NCBI RefSeq assembly: GCF_001679725.1
Contig: NZ_CP016282.1
Coordinates: 2,976,001 to 3,040,000, forward strand
DNA length: 64,000 nt
Origin: Cryobacterium arcticum
GTDB taxonomy: Bacteria > Actinomycetota > Actinomycetes > Actinomycetales > Microbacteriaceae
Direction: 5' to 3'
In this document: positions 44,176 through 53,749 of the stretch, piece after piece
Layout of the letters: each line of letters begins with the position of its first letter
Numbering within the stretch: position 1 is the stretch's first letter
Program-made: the position numbers and the translations under genes
The notes under the pieces: generated by a model
What the model was told of the DNA's origin: nothing
Seen by the model: only the letters and a program-made list of their open reading frames with translations
Database searches by the model: none

Positions 44176-44757
44176 TCACCAGACTATGGCGGCGGAGTCC
44201 GCGGAGAGCACGGCGGGCAGGCTCGCGCGCACCAGCGGCAGCCCCCGCCGGATGGCCTGGTCGATGCGCTCGCTCAGCTCGATGTTGGTCACCTCGTAGT
44301 TGGTGAAGTCGGCGTCCTTGGCGTAGACCCCGATCGGCAGAGTGAGCGCCTGGAAGAAGCTGAACAGGGGCCGGAACTGGTGCTCGAGGATGAGCGCGTG
44401 CCGGTCGCTACCGCCGGTTGCGGCCAGCAGCACGGGCTTGTCGACGAGCGAGTACTGGTCGACGAAGTCGAAGACGTGCTTGAACAGGCCCGTGAACGAG
44501 GCCCGGTACACCGGCGACGCCACGATGAGCAGGTCGGCACCCTCGATGCGCACGAGGTCCGCTTCGGCCGCGGCGGAGAGCTCGTCACGGCGCAGCGCCC
44601 CGGAGAACTCGCGGCCCACCTGGCTGAGCTCGATCAGGTGCACGTCGATCGACAGCTCGCGCTCCAGCGCGGCAAGGATCGCCCGCACCAGCGCGGTGGT
44701 CTTGGAGGGCGAGTGCAGGCTGCCGGAGACAGCGACGACGTTCAGGGTGTACGACAT
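44176..44757 (-). CDS. NAD(P)H-dependent FMN reductase (MsuE/SsuE-like)
   Basis: Flavodoxin-fold FMN reductase, 193 residues. The FMN phosphate loop is SGSLHSPSKT, followed by LLIVASPVYRASFTGLFKHVFD and the ATGGSDRHALILEHQFRPLFSFF segment typical of MsuE-type enzymes. It provides reduced FMN to luciferase-like monooxygenases. No monooxygenase gene is adjacent, so it may serve enzymes elsewhere, including the RutA- and DszA-like pair near 6.5-9.7 kb. That link is inference. Confidence 0.88.
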   Translation of the reverse strand: MSYTLNVVAVSGSLHSPSKTTALVRAILAALERELSIDVHLIELSQVGREFSGALRRDELSAAAEADLVRIEGADLLIVASPVYRASFTGLFKHVFDFVDQYSLVDKPVLLAATGGSDRHALILEHQFRPLFSFFQALTLPIGVYAKDADFTNYEVTNIELSERIDQAIRRGLPLVRASLPAVLSADSAAIVW

Positions 44758-44838
44758 GCTTCGACGCTAAGTGCGCGCCACGGATGCCGCCACCCGCGCC
44801 GACACACGGCGTAAGACGGCGGATGCCGCCCGCTCGGA

Positions 44839-44871
44839 AACGGCCCCTTCCGGCATGCGGAAGGGGCCGTT
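44839..44871 (-). terminator. Terminator downstream of aldo/keto reductase gene
   Basis: AACGGCCCCTTCCG (44839-44852) pairs perfectly with 44858-44871 across a 5-nt loop, 26 bp after the stop of the reductase gene. Confidence 0.85.
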
Positions 44872-44897
44872 AGCGGCAAGTCACGAGCCGGGTGGGG

Positions 44898-45740
<843 letters not shown>

Positions 45741-45821
45741 CTACGGAGCGCGCGGCCGGGGCGCACGTCACGCACGCCGATAGCGTAATCCTGCCCATCG
45801 CCACGGCCCCACAATCCCAGG

Positions 45822-45873
45822 CTGGCCCACTTTTGCTAGTAAACCTGCCGTCTTGCTAGCGAAAATGGGCCAG
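45822..45873. repeat. Dispersed palindrome, copy A (CTGGCCCA hairpin)
   Basis: The arms CTGGCCCACTTTTGCTAG (45822-45839) and 45856-45873 form an 18-bp stem with one mismatch and one wobble around a 16-nt loop. The right arm and its flank (reading CATGACTGGCCCA on the other strand) are shared with the hairpin at 62487, so this is a two-copy element rather than only a terminator. It lies between the aldo/keto reductase start and the ABC-2 operon end. Confidence 0.75.
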
Positions 45874-45892
45874 TCATGAGAGCGGCACGGGG

Positions 45893-46720
45893 TCAGTGGT
45901 AGCGGCGGCCCTCGTCGCGGCGGAAGAGCAGCAGGGCCAGGGCGAACGTCGCCGCGGTCCAGACCAGGATGCCCACCCATACCCACGGCTCAAGCTCGCC
46001 GCCCTGCACGGCCCAGATCACGAACTCGCGGGCCTGCCGCGACGGCAGGAACTTCGACAGCGTGTCCAGCCAGTCCGCGAAGAGGTACGGCGGCAGGAAC
46101 AGCCCACCCGCGAACGCCAGGCCGAACATGACGATCTGCACCACCGCGATCGCCGCCTTGGACGACATCGAGTAGCCGATCGAGATGCCGATGAACATGA
46201 ACGGCAGCGCCGAGATTCCCAGCGCCACGATCCCCGCGAGAATGCCCAGGGCGGATGCCTCGGCGGCCGTGAACAACGCCCCGATCGCGATCACCGGGAG
46301 GATCGACACCAGGCCCATCAGCCCGGTCGAGCAGATCTGCCCGAGCACTCGGGAGATACCCGGCACCGGCAGCGTACGCAGGTACGGGTCCCAGGGCTGC
46401 TCCCGGTTGGCCGAGATGTTCAGGCCGAAGCTGAACAGCGAGTTCGACATCAGCGCGAACACACTCAGCGCGATCACCGCCTGGGTGGCGAACTCCGGAT
46501 TGTCGGCCACGGTACGCTGCGGCACCACGAAGAACAGCAGCGACAGCCCGGGAAACACCAGCGACCCGATCAGGGCCGCCGGGATGCGGAAGGTCTCGAC
46601 GAGGATGATCCGCGCGTGCACGAGCGTGAGGGCCAGGATGCCCGTGCGCCCGCCGAGAACCGGTCCGCGGCCGCCGGCGCCGGGTGCGGTGCCGGCCGGG
46701 GTGGGGGTGAGAGTGCTCAT
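45893..46720 (-). CDS. ABC-2 type exporter permease
   Basis: 275 residues. An Ala/Gly/Pro-rich leader precedes about six membrane helices (RIPAALIGSLVFPGLSLLFFVV, then AVIALSVFALMSNSLFSFGLNI onward). The NREQPWDPYLRTLPVPGISRVLGQ loop is typical of ABC-2 permeases of drug or membrane-stress exporters. The ATG overlaps the ATPase stop (ATGA). Last gene of a four-gene operon. Confidence 0.88.
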   Translation of the reverse strand: MSTLTPTPAGTAPGAGGRGPVLGGRTGILALTLVHARIILVETFRIPAALIGSLVFPGLSLLFFVVPQRTVADNPEFATQAVIALSVFALMSNSLFSFGLNISANREQPWDPYLRTLPVPGISRVLGQICSTGLMGLVSILPVIAIGALFTAAEASALGILAGIVALGISALPFMFIGISIGYSMSSKAAIAVVQIVMFGLAFAGGLFLPPYLFADWLDTLSKFLPSRQAREFVIWAVQGGELEPWVWVGILVWTAATFALALLLFRRDEGRRYH

Positions 46721-47706
46721 CGGTTCATCTCCTTCTGGGCGGTGCGGGTAGCCGGAGTGGTGCGGGCGGAGGCGGGCTCCGGCGACTCTGGGTCTGACGG
46801 CCGGGTCGGTTGCCCGGTGGCGGCATCCGTCGCCCCGGTGAGGGTGAGGAACGCCTCTTCGAGGGTGGCGCCGCGCACGGTGAGGTCGGAGAAGGGGATA
46901 CCGGAGCGCACCAGCTCCACGATCAGCCGGTCACTGTCGTTGGCGTAGAACGTGGCGCTGCCGTTGTCGCCGAGGTCGCGGCCGACCACGCCGGGCAGTC
47001 CGCTCACCCGGTCGGGCTGGTCGGTCACCAGGCGCACCTGCCGCAGCGACACCTGGTTGATCACGGCGGTGACGGTGTCGTCGGCGATCACCCGGCCGTG
47101 CCCCATCACCACCACTCGTTCGGCGAGCGCCTCGATCTCCTCCAGGTAGTGGCTGGTCACCACCACGGTGGCGCCGCGGTCGTGCTGCCGGCGCACGGCG
47201 TCCCACAGGGTGCGGCGGGCATCCACGTCGAGCCCGGTGGTCGGTTCGTCGAGCAGCACCAGCCGCGGCTGGCCCACGAACGCGAGCGCCACGCTGAGCC
47301 GACGCTTCTGGCCACCCGAGAGCGCGCCGGTCTGGCGTTTGAGCAGGTCTCCCAGGCCGAATTCCTCGGCCACGGCCGCGGTGCTCAGCGGGTCGTCGAA
47401 GTGCCGGCCGACGAAGTCGATGACCTCGCCCACCCGCAGGGTCGGCGGCAGAGCGGTCTCCTGCGGGGTGCCGCCGAGCTTCTGGCGCATCCGGTAGTCG
47501 CCGGGCGAGCCGCCGAACAGGGTGACGGTACCCGAGCTCGGTTTGCGGAGCCCCTGCAGCATGGTGAGCACCGTGGACTTGCCGGCGCCGTTGGGCCCGA
47601 GCAGGCCCAGGATGCTGCCGGAGTGGATGTCGAGGGTGACGTCGTCGACGGCGAGCACCTCGCCGAAGCGGCGGGTGACGTGGTCGAGGCGGGCTAGAAC
47701 TGTCAT
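46717..47706 (-). CDS. ABC-2 type exporter ATP-binding protein
   Basis: 329 residues. Walker A is GPNGAGKST, the signature is LSGGQKRR in QTGALSGGQKRRLSVALAF, Walker B is LVLLDEPTTGLD and the switch is VVTSHYLEE. A C-terminal domain of about 110 residues is typical of DrrA/CcmA-type export ATPases. Start and stop both overlap neighbours, indicating strict co-translation with the regulator upstream and the permease downstream. Confidence 0.92.
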   Translation of the reverse strand: MTVLARLDHVTRRFGEVLAVDDVTLDIHSGSILGLLGPNGAGKSTVLTMLQGLRKPSSGTVTLFGGSPGDYRMRQKLGGTPQETALPPTLRVGEVIDFVGRHFDDPLSTAAVAEEFGLGDLLKRQTGALSGGQKRRLSVALAFVGQPRLVLLDEPTTGLDVDARRTLWDAVRRQHDRGATVVVTSHYLEEIEALAERVVVMGHGRVIADDTVTAVINQVSLRQVRLVTDQPDRVSGLPGVVGRDLGDNGSATFYANDSDRLIVELVRSGIPFSDLTVRGATLEEAFLTLTGATDAATGQPTRPSDPESPEPASARTTPATRTAQKEMNR

Positions 47707-47999
47707 GCGGATTCTCCCAATAGGTCGCGCAGAGCTTCTCGGTAGTCTTCGAATGCGCGCCGGCCCGTGCGCGACAGGGCCAGGTACGTGGCCGGGGTGC
47801 GGCCCTGGTGCGACTTGATGACGTCAACATAGCCCGCGTCTTCAAGCTTGCGCAGGTGCGTGGACAGGTTGCCGGCGGTCATACCGAGCAGTTCCTGCAG
47901 GCGGGGGAAGGCGATCTGGTCGCCCACCTCGAGAGTGGCCAGGGTGGCGGTGATCTTGAGCCGGGCGGATGCGTGGATCACCGGGTCGAGTTCGTCCAT
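47703..47999 (-). CDS. Winged-helix regulator of ABC-2 operon
   Basis: 98 residues. ASARLKITATLATLEVGDQIAFPRLQELLGMTAGNLSTHLRKLEDAGYV is a helix-turn-helix with wing (KSHQGRTPATYLALS), of the small MarR/ArsR-like 'HTH_27' type that sits with ABC exporters. Its ATG shares one base with the stop of the membrane-protein gene. It is the obvious ligand of the perfect palindrome at 48659-48677 in the operon promoter. Confidence 0.88.
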   Translation of the reverse strand: MDELDPVIHASARLKITATLATLEVGDQIAFPRLQELLGMTAGNLSTHLRKLEDAGYVDVIKSHQGRTPATYLALSRTGRRAFEDYREALRDLLGESA

Positions 48000-48655
48000 C
48001 AGCGGTTCCGGCGTAGCCGCACGGCCATGACGGCGGCGACGACCAGGAAGGCCCCGCCGCCGGCGAGGGCGAAGACCAGGTCGTTGCCGGGCGACCCGGC
48101 GAACGGTGCGGCCGCGCCGACGGTGAGCATGATCAGGCCGAGGATGAGCTGGGATTTCTCCCGCCAGAGTGCCGCGCCGCCGAGGTAGATGGTTCCGCAC
48201 ATCAGCGCGAAGCCGGACGGGAAGTAGAGGTTGGCGAGGTCGGTGGACATGCCGTGGCTGATCAGTGCGGTGCCGAGCAGAGCGAACGCGGTGCCGCAGA
48301 CCGACCAGGACAGCCCATAGACGGCGCCGGAGAAGCTGGAGACCCCGCGCACGCCCCGGTTGATCCGCATACCGATCACGGCGGAGGACACGATCGAGAT
48401 CACCAGCAGCACGATGAACAGCGGTGTCGCCACCCCAGCCGGAATCGTGAACCAGGGGTTGCCGTCGGCGTCGCCCGACCAGAGGGCGAGGAAGCCGACC
48501 AACCAGGCGATGCCCCAGATGAAGTACAGCCAGACGACGGGCGCGATCTGCGCATCCGTCACCTGGCGCTGCTGCTTCTCGAGCAGTGCGAGCATCTCGC
48601 GCGGGTCGCCCAGGGGTTCGTCGAGGTCTACGGCGGGGGTTCTGGTGTCATCCAT
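47999..48655 (-). CDS. Four- to five-TM membrane protein heading the ABC-2 operon
   Basis: 218 residues from the ATG at 48655. A polar N-terminus with EMLALLEKQQRQVTDAQI (amphipathic) is followed by hydrophobic segments PVVWLYFIWGIAWLVGFLAL, then PLFIVLLVISIVSSAVIGM, AVYGLSWSVCGTAFALLGTAL and two more. This family repeatedly precedes small winged-helix regulators and ABC-2 exporters in actinobacteria; its role is unknown (possibly the sensor or substrate-handling component). Confidence 0.75.
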   Translation of the reverse strand: MDDTRTPAVDLDEPLGDPREMLALLEKQQRQVTDAQIAPVVWLYFIWGIAWLVGFLALWSGDADGNPWFTIPAGVATPLFIVLLVISIVSSAVIGMRINRGVRGVSSFSGAVYGLSWSVCGTAFALLGTALISHGMSTDLANLYFPSGFALMCGTIYLGGAALWREKSQLILGLIMLTVGAAAPFAGSPGNDLVFALAGGGAFLVVAAVMAVRLRRNR

Positions 48656-48658
48656 ATG

Positions 48659-48690
48659 TACTTTGTAACACAAAGTACTTTGCGCGACAA
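48659..48690 (-). promoter_or_regulatory. Promoter with perfect palindromic operator of the ABC-2 operon
   Basis: TACTTTGTAACACAAAGTA (48659-48677) is a perfect palindrome with a 3-nt centre. On the minus strand, -35 TTGTCG (48685-48690), a 17-bp spacer and -10 TACAAA (48662-48667) surround it, so the operator covers the -10 box. The transcript would start only a few bases before the ATG at 48655. Confidence 0.82.
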
Positions 48691-48741
48691 GTGTCTGACT
48701 CGAAGTGGGGTATGCCCGCGAGGCAATAACATGGAGGGCTA

Positions 48742-51700
48742 ATGATTCCCGTCAAGATCACCTTCCCGCCCGAGTTGCCGATCAGCCAGCGCCGCGACGA
48801 CATCGCGCGCGCCATCCGCGACAACCAGGTCGTGATCGTGGCCGGGTCCACCGGCTCGGGCAAGACCACGCAGCTGCCCAAGATCTGCCTGGAGCTGGGC
48901 CGGGAGTCGATCGGGCACACCCAGCCGCGCCGGCTCGCCGCGCGCACGATCGCCGAGCGCATCGCCGAGGAACTCGGCCAGGAGGTCGGCGAGCTCGTCG
49001 GCTACCAGGTGCGCTTCACCGACCGCGTCGGCGCCGACACCCGCATCAAACTGATGACCGACGGCATCCTGCTCAACGAGATCCACCGCGACCGGATGCT
49101 GCGCAAGTACGACACCATCATCATCGACGAGGCCCACGAGCGCAGCCTCAACATCGACTTCCTGCTCGGCTACCTGCAGCAGCTGCTCCCCCAGCGGCCC
49201 GACCTCAAGCTCATCATCACGTCGGCCACCATCGACCCGGCCAGCTTCGCCAAGCATTTCGCGGCGGCCGACGGCACCCCGGCGCCCATCATCGAGGTCT
49301 CCGGCCGCACCTACCCGGTCGAGATCCGCTACCGCCCGCTCGTGGCCGAGGCACCGATCGACGACGACGACGACATCTCGGATGCCGCGCCCAGCGTGGA
49401 CCGCGACTACATCGAGGGCATCTCCGCCGCGCTCGACGAGCTCGAGCGGGAGTCCAACGGCGACGTTCTGGTGTTCCTCTCCGGCGAGACCGAGATCCGC
49501 GACGCGGCCGACGCCCTGCAGGGCAAATTCGCCGGCGGTGACCGCACCAGCCCCACCGAGGTGCTGCCGCTCTACGGCCGGCTCTCCTCCGCCGACCAGC
49601 ACCGGGTGTTCCAGCCCTCCACCGTGGCCGGGGTGCGCCGCCGCATCATCCTCGCCACCAACGTGGCCGAGACCAGCCTCACCGTGCCGGGCATCCGTTA
49701 CGTCATCGACGCCGGCACCGCCCGCATCAGCCGCTACAGCGTGCGCTCGAAGGTGCAGCGACTGCCGATCGAGGCCATCGCCCAAGCGTCCGCCAACCAG
49801 CGCTCGGGCCGCTCCGGCCGCACCAGCGACGGCATCGCCATCCGCCTGTACAGCGAAGAAGACTTCACCCGCCGCCCCGAGTACACCGAGCCGGAGATCC
49901 TGCGCACCAACCTCGCCGCGGTGATCCTGCAGATGATCTCGCTGGGCCTGGGCGACATCGCCCAGTTCCCGTTCCTCACCCCGCCGGACTCCCGCAACAT
50001 CAAGGACGGCCTCGACCTGCTCACCGAGCTCGGCGCCGTCAAGGCCGTTGTCGCACCCACCGGCACGCCCACCGAAGACCCGAGCCAGGCCGGCGGCCGG
50101 TCCAGCAGTGACGGCGGGCGCGGGCGCGGCGGCCGTGACGGCGGCTCACGTGGCGGCGGGCGGATGGCCGTGACGGCCGGCACCCACAGTCTCACCCGGG
50201 TGGGGCAGCAGCTCGCCCAGCTGCCCATCGACCCCCGGTTCGGCCGCATGGTGATCGAGTCCAAGGTGCAGGGCACCAGCCGCGAGGTGATGGCCATCGT
50301 GGCCGGTCTCACCATCCAGGACGTGCGCGAGCGCCCGCTCGAACGCCGAGGCTCCGCCGACGAGAAGCACGCCAGGTTCGCGGACCCCACCAGCGATTTC
50401 CTCTCGCTGCTGAACCTCTGGAACTATCTCGAGACGCAACAGAAGGAGCTCGGCTCCAGCGCCTTTAGGCGGCTGTGCAAAAACGAGTACCTCAACTACC
50501 TGCGGGTGCGCGAGTGGCAGGACGTCTACAAGCAGCTCCGCCAGCTGGCCAAGCCGCTCGGCCTGCACATCGGCGACCCGGCGGTGAACCCCGACGGCAT
50601 CCACCGGTCGATGCTCTCCGGTTTGCTCTCGCACATCGGCCTGAAGGACGTGGCCAAGAAGGACTACATCGGCGCCCGGCAGCAGCGCTTCGTGCTGTTC
50701 CCCGGCTCCGCGCTGGCCAAGAAGCAGCCCAACGCCGTGATGAGTGCCGAACTGGTGGAGACCAGCCGGCTGTTCGCCCGGATGAACGCCGTCGTCGACC
50801 CGGCCTGGGCCGAACAGCTCGCCGGTGATCTCTGCAAGCGGTCGTATTCCGAGCCGCACTGGGAGAAGAAGCAGGGCGCCGTTGTCGCCTACGAGCGGGT
50901 CACCCTCTACGGCGTGCCGATCGTGCCGCGCCGCCGGGTGCAGTTCTCCCGGGTCGACCCGGCCTACGCGCGTGAGCTGTTCATCCGGCACGCCCTCGTC
51001 GACGGCGAGTGGGACCTCGACCGGGTCGACCAGCGGGTCACCGCGTTCGACCGCGCCAACACGGCGCTCCGCAAGGAGCTGGCCGAGCTCGAGGAGCGCA
51101 CCCGGCGCCGCGACATCCTCTTCGACGACGAGGCCGTCTTCGAGTTCTACCACCGGCGCATCCCGGCCGAGGTGCACAGCACCCGCACCTTCGAGACCTG
51201 GTGGCGTGTCGCCCGCGCCCAGACGCCCGACCTGCTCACCATGACCGCCGAGGCGCTCGTGCCCGAGGATGCGCCGGAGATCGACGAGGCGCTCTTCCCG
51301 CCGTCCTGGCAGCAGCGCGACCAGCGCTTCGCTCTGAGCTACCGGTTCGAACCGGGCGCGGAGGATGACGGCGTGACCGTGCAGGTGCCGCTGGCCCTTT
51401 TGGCCAGGGTCTCCCCCACCGGCTTCGATTGGCAGGTGCCGGGCCTCCGCGCAGACCTGGTCACCTCGTTGATCAAGTCGCTGCCCAAGGCCATCCGCCG
51501 GAACGTCGTGCCCGCCGCCGACTGGGCCGTGCGCCTGCTCGCCGAGCTGCCCCCGGCCCCCGGTGTCGTGGGAGGCTCGCTGGTTGAGCCTGTCGAAACC
51601 TCGCAAGGTGCCTCGAATCGCACCAACACTCACGGCGACACGACCGACCCCTCCTTCGCCGAAACCCTCGCCGCGCTCATCCAGCGCCTCACCTACGTGC

Positions 51701-52752
51701 CCGTCAGCGTGCGCGACTTCGACCTCTCCCGGGTGCCCGCGCACCTGCGCATGACGTTCCGGGTCGTCGACGAGCGCGGCAAGAGCGTCGCCAGTGGCAA
51801 GGACCTCGGTGAGCTGCAGCGGCGCCTGGGCAACAAGGTGCGCGAGTCCGTCGCCAAGGCCTCCGCCGCCGTGCCGACGAACGCGATCGAGCGCTCGGGC
51901 CTGACCACCTGGGATTTCGTCGAGCTGCCCCGCTTCATCGACACCAAGCAGGGTGACAACACCATCCGGGGCTACCCCACCCTGATCGACGACGGCACGT
52001 CGGTGAGCATCCGCATGATGAGCACCGTCGACGAGCAGGCCCGTACGCTGCCAGGCGGCGTGCGCCGGCTGCTGCTGCTGGCGACCCCGTCGCCGGTGGC
52101 GTACGTGCAGCAGCACCTCAAGGGCGGCGAGAAGCTCTCGCTAGCCACCAGCCCGTACCGCTCCACCCAGGCCCTGTTCGACGACTGCCTCGCGGCCGCC
52201 GTCGACGACGTGCTCTACCGGGTGCGGCCCGACGGTCAGGTGTTCATGAAGGCCGAGTTCGACAGCATCCGCGACCGCGTCTCCGGCGTGGTGATGGACT
52301 CGATGTTCGAGACCGTCGGCCTCGTCGCCCGCATCCTCACCGCGTCCCGCGCCGCGGACAAGGCGCTCAAAGCCTCCACGAGCATGGCCCTGCTCGCCGC
52401 CCTCACGGATGCCCGCGAACAGCTGAACGGGCTGGTCTACCCCGGTTTTGTCAGCGCCACCGGTCTCGCCCAACTGCGGCACCTGCCGCGCTATCTCGGC
52501 GGCATCAGCGCGCGCATCGACAAGCTCCTCGACAACCCCAACCGGGACCGCGTGTGGATGAACGAGGTGCAATCCGCCACGGCGCGCTTCACCGACGCCG
52601 GTGGGCGCATCCCGCTGCCGGAGACCGCGGCGCCGAACCTGGTGCGGGCCCGCTGGATGATCGAGGAACTGCGCATCAGTCTCTTCGCCCAGGAGCTGCG
52701 CGCCGCCGAGTCCGTCTCCCTGCAGCGCATCCAGAAGGTCCTCGCCTCGTAG
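48742..52752 (+). CDS. hrpA: HrpA-type DEAH-box ATP-dependent RNA helicase
   Basis: 1336 residues, the usual size of HrpA. RecA domain 1 has GSTGSGKTT (35-43), DEAH (129-132) and SAT. RecA domain 2 has ATNVAETSLTVPGI and QRSGRSGRTSDG. The ratchet/OB regions and a long C-terminal DUF3418 region follow. Two oddities: an Arg/Gly-rich insertion (about 449-475) and, at residues 947-954, LVEPVETS followed by QGASNRTNTHGDTTDPS. The latter is the dispersed repeat read in frame, in a linker of the C-terminal half. GGAGGG at 48733 supports the start. HrpA is linked to mRNA decay and rescue of stalled ribosomes. Confidence 0.95.
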   Translation: MIPVKITFPPELPISQRRDDIARAIRDNQVVIVAGSTGSGKTTQLPKICLELGRESIGHTQPRRLAARTIAERIAEELGQEVGELVGYQVRFTDRVGADTRIKLMTDGILLNEIHRDRMLRKYDTIIIDEAHERSLNIDFLLGYLQQLLPQRPDLKLIITSATIDPASFAKHFAAADGTPAPIIEVSGRTYPVEIRYRPLVAEAPIDDDDDISDAAPSVDRDYIEGISAALDELERESNGDVLVFLSGETEIRDAADALQGKFAGGDRTSPTEVLPLYGRLSSADQHRVFQPSTVAGVRRRIILATNVAETSLTVPGIRYVIDAGTARISRYSVRSKVQRLPIEAIAQASANQRSGRSGRTSDGIAIRLYSEEDFTRRPEYTEPEILRTNLAAVILQMISLGLGDIAQFPFLTPPDSRNIKDGLDLLTELGAVKAVVAPTGTPTEDPSQAGGRSSSDGGRGRGGRDGGSRGGGRMAVTAGTHSLTRVGQQLAQLPIDPRFGRMVIESKVQGTSREVMAIVAGLTIQDVRERPLERRGSADEKHARFADPTSDFLSLLNLWNYLETQQKELGSSAFRRLCKNEYLNYLRVREWQDVYKQLRQLAKPLGLHIGDPAVNPDGIHRSMLSGLLSHIGLKDVAKKDYIGARQQRFVLFPGSALAKKQPNAVMSAELVETSRLFARMNAVVDPAWAEQLAGDLCKRSYSEPHWEKKQGAVVAYERVTLYGVPIVPRRRVQFSRVDPAYARELFIRHALVDGEWDLDRVDQRVTAFDRANTALRKELAELEERTRRRDILFDDEAVFEFYHRRIPAEVHSTRTFETWWRVARAQTPDLLTMTAEALVPEDAPEIDEALFPPSWQQRDQRFALSYRFEPGAEDDGVTVQVPLALLARVSPTGFDWQVPGLRADLVTSLIKSLPKAIRRNVVPAADWAVRLLAELPPAPGVVGGSLVEPVETSQGASNRTNTHGDTTDPSFAETLAALIQRLTYVPVSVRDFDLSRVPAHLRMTFRVVDERGKSVASGKDLGELQRRLGNKVRESVAKASAAVPTNAIERSGLTTWDFVELPRFIDTKQGDNTIRGYPTLIDDGTSVSIRMMSTVDEQARTLPGGVRRLLLLATPSPVAYVQQHLKGGEKLSLATSPYRSTQALFDDCLAAAVDDVLYRVRPDGQVFMKAEFDSIRDRVSGVVMDSMFETVGLVARILTASRAADKALKASTSMALLAALTDAREQLNGLVYPGFVSATGLAQLRHLPRYLGGISARIDKLLDNPNRDRVWMNEVQSATARFTDAGGRIPLPETAAPNLVRARWMIEELRISLFAQELRAAESVSLQRIQKVLAS
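51577..51645. repeat. Dispersed-repeat copy inside hrpA
   Basis: CTGGTTGAGCCTGTCGAAAC followed by CTCGCAAGGTGCCTCGAATC resembles the unit just downstream of the gene (52800-52855, reverse orientation), including the GCAAGGTGCCTC extension. It is in frame and adds about 23 residues. Confidence 0.85.
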
Positions 52753-52784
52753 CGTCGCCTCGCGAAGTGTCACCCCGACAGCGT

Positions 52785-53145
52785 CAGTACGGCGCTCGAC
52801 GAGCTCGACCAGCGAGTGGGCGCGATTTGAGGCACCTTGCGGGGTCTCGACAAGCTCGACCGACGAAATGGTCGCGACCCACACGCTGGTCGAGCTTGTC
52901 GAGACCCCGCGAAATACCCGCCGTCGCAACCCACACGCTGGTCGAGCTTGTCGAGACCCCGCGAAATACCCGCCGTCGCGACCCACACGCTGGTCGAGCT
53001 TGTCGAGACCCGGCGACCCTGCCCGCGTTCAGAGGCCGGCCCACGGGATCACTTCGACAAGCTCAGTACAGCGCTCGACTAGCTCGATCAACGATTGGTC
53101 GCGACCCACACGCTGGTCGAGCTTGTCGAGACCCGGTGACCCTGT
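52785..53145. repeat. Dispersed-repeat array between hrpA and marR-like gene
   Basis: It fills most of the 398-bp gap. Near-identical units of about 57 bp (CACACGCTGGTCGAGCTTGT, then CGAGACCCCGCGAAATACCC and GCCGTCGC) occur from 52890 to 53010. Inverted arms such as ACTTCGACAAGCTCAGTACA (near 53053) and GGTCTCGACAAGCTCGACCG are also present. Confidence 0.9.
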
Positions 53146-53150
53146 CTGGG

Positions 53151-53627
53151 TTAGGGGGCCCCGTCGCAGGCGTCGGAGTCGTCGGGGTGCTCGAGGGCTC
53201 GCGCCACCTCCGTGAGCGAGGCCACCTGGGCGGGCGTGAGGCGGTCGAAGATGAGCCTCCGCACCTGGGCCACGTGACCGGGCGCCGCGGCCACCAGCTT
53301 GGACAAGCCCGACTCGGTGAGGGTCGCGATCACGGCCCGCCGATCATCCGGCGCCATCTCGCGGGTCACGTACCCCGCGGCCTCCAGCCGGGCCACGATG
53401 CGCGACAGCCGTGACTGTGACGTGCTGGCGGATGTCGCGAGCTCGCTCATACGCATGCAGTGGTCGTCCCGCTCCGAGAGCATCACGAGCACCATGTAGT
53501 CCGCCATGGCCAGCCCGGCGTCCCGCTGCAACTGTGATTCGAGCCCGGCCGGCAGCCGGAACAGCACCTCGGCCAGAGCCATCCAGGCGTCGTGCTCCAT
53601 GGGGGTCAGCCACACCGGTTCAGCCAT
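53151..53627 (-). CDS. MarR-family transcriptional regulator
   Basis: 158 residues with the dimerisation helices flanking a winged helix: MRMSELATSASTSQSRLSRIVARLEAAGYVTREM, then the wing DDRRAVIATLTESG. It is divergent from the DoxX-like gene with a 122-bp spacer that holds TTGACGCGTCAA and paired TTAGTTGAC half-sites, the probable operator. Typical of repressors responding to phenolics, oxidants or thiol stress. Confidence 0.9.
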   Translation of the reverse strand: MAEPVWLTPMEHDAWMALAEVLFRLPAGLESQLQRDAGLAMADYMVLVMLSERDDHCMRMSELATSASTSQSRLSRIVARLEAAGYVTREMAPDDRRAVIATLTESGLSKLVAAAPGHVAQVRRLIFDRLTPAQVASLTEVARALEHPDDSDACDGAP

Positions 53628-53644
53628 GACCCCAGCCTACCGAA

Positions 53645-53699
53645 AATTAGTTGACACAGAAAGTAGTTCGCGCTAACTTATTTGACGCGTCAACTAATT
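53645..53699. promoter_or_regulatory. Candidate MarR operators in divergent spacer
   Basis: TTGACGCGTCAA (53682-53693) is a perfect 12-bp palindrome. AATTAGTTGAC (53645-53655) and its inverted copy GTCAACTAATT (53689-53699) bracket the spacer. The segment is much AT-richer than its surroundings and includes the promoters of both divergent genes. Confidence 0.7.
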
Positions 53700-53749
53700 C
53701 GGATGCAATCACCTCGGCCCCGACCCGGCCACCACCCCAGGAGTCCCCC

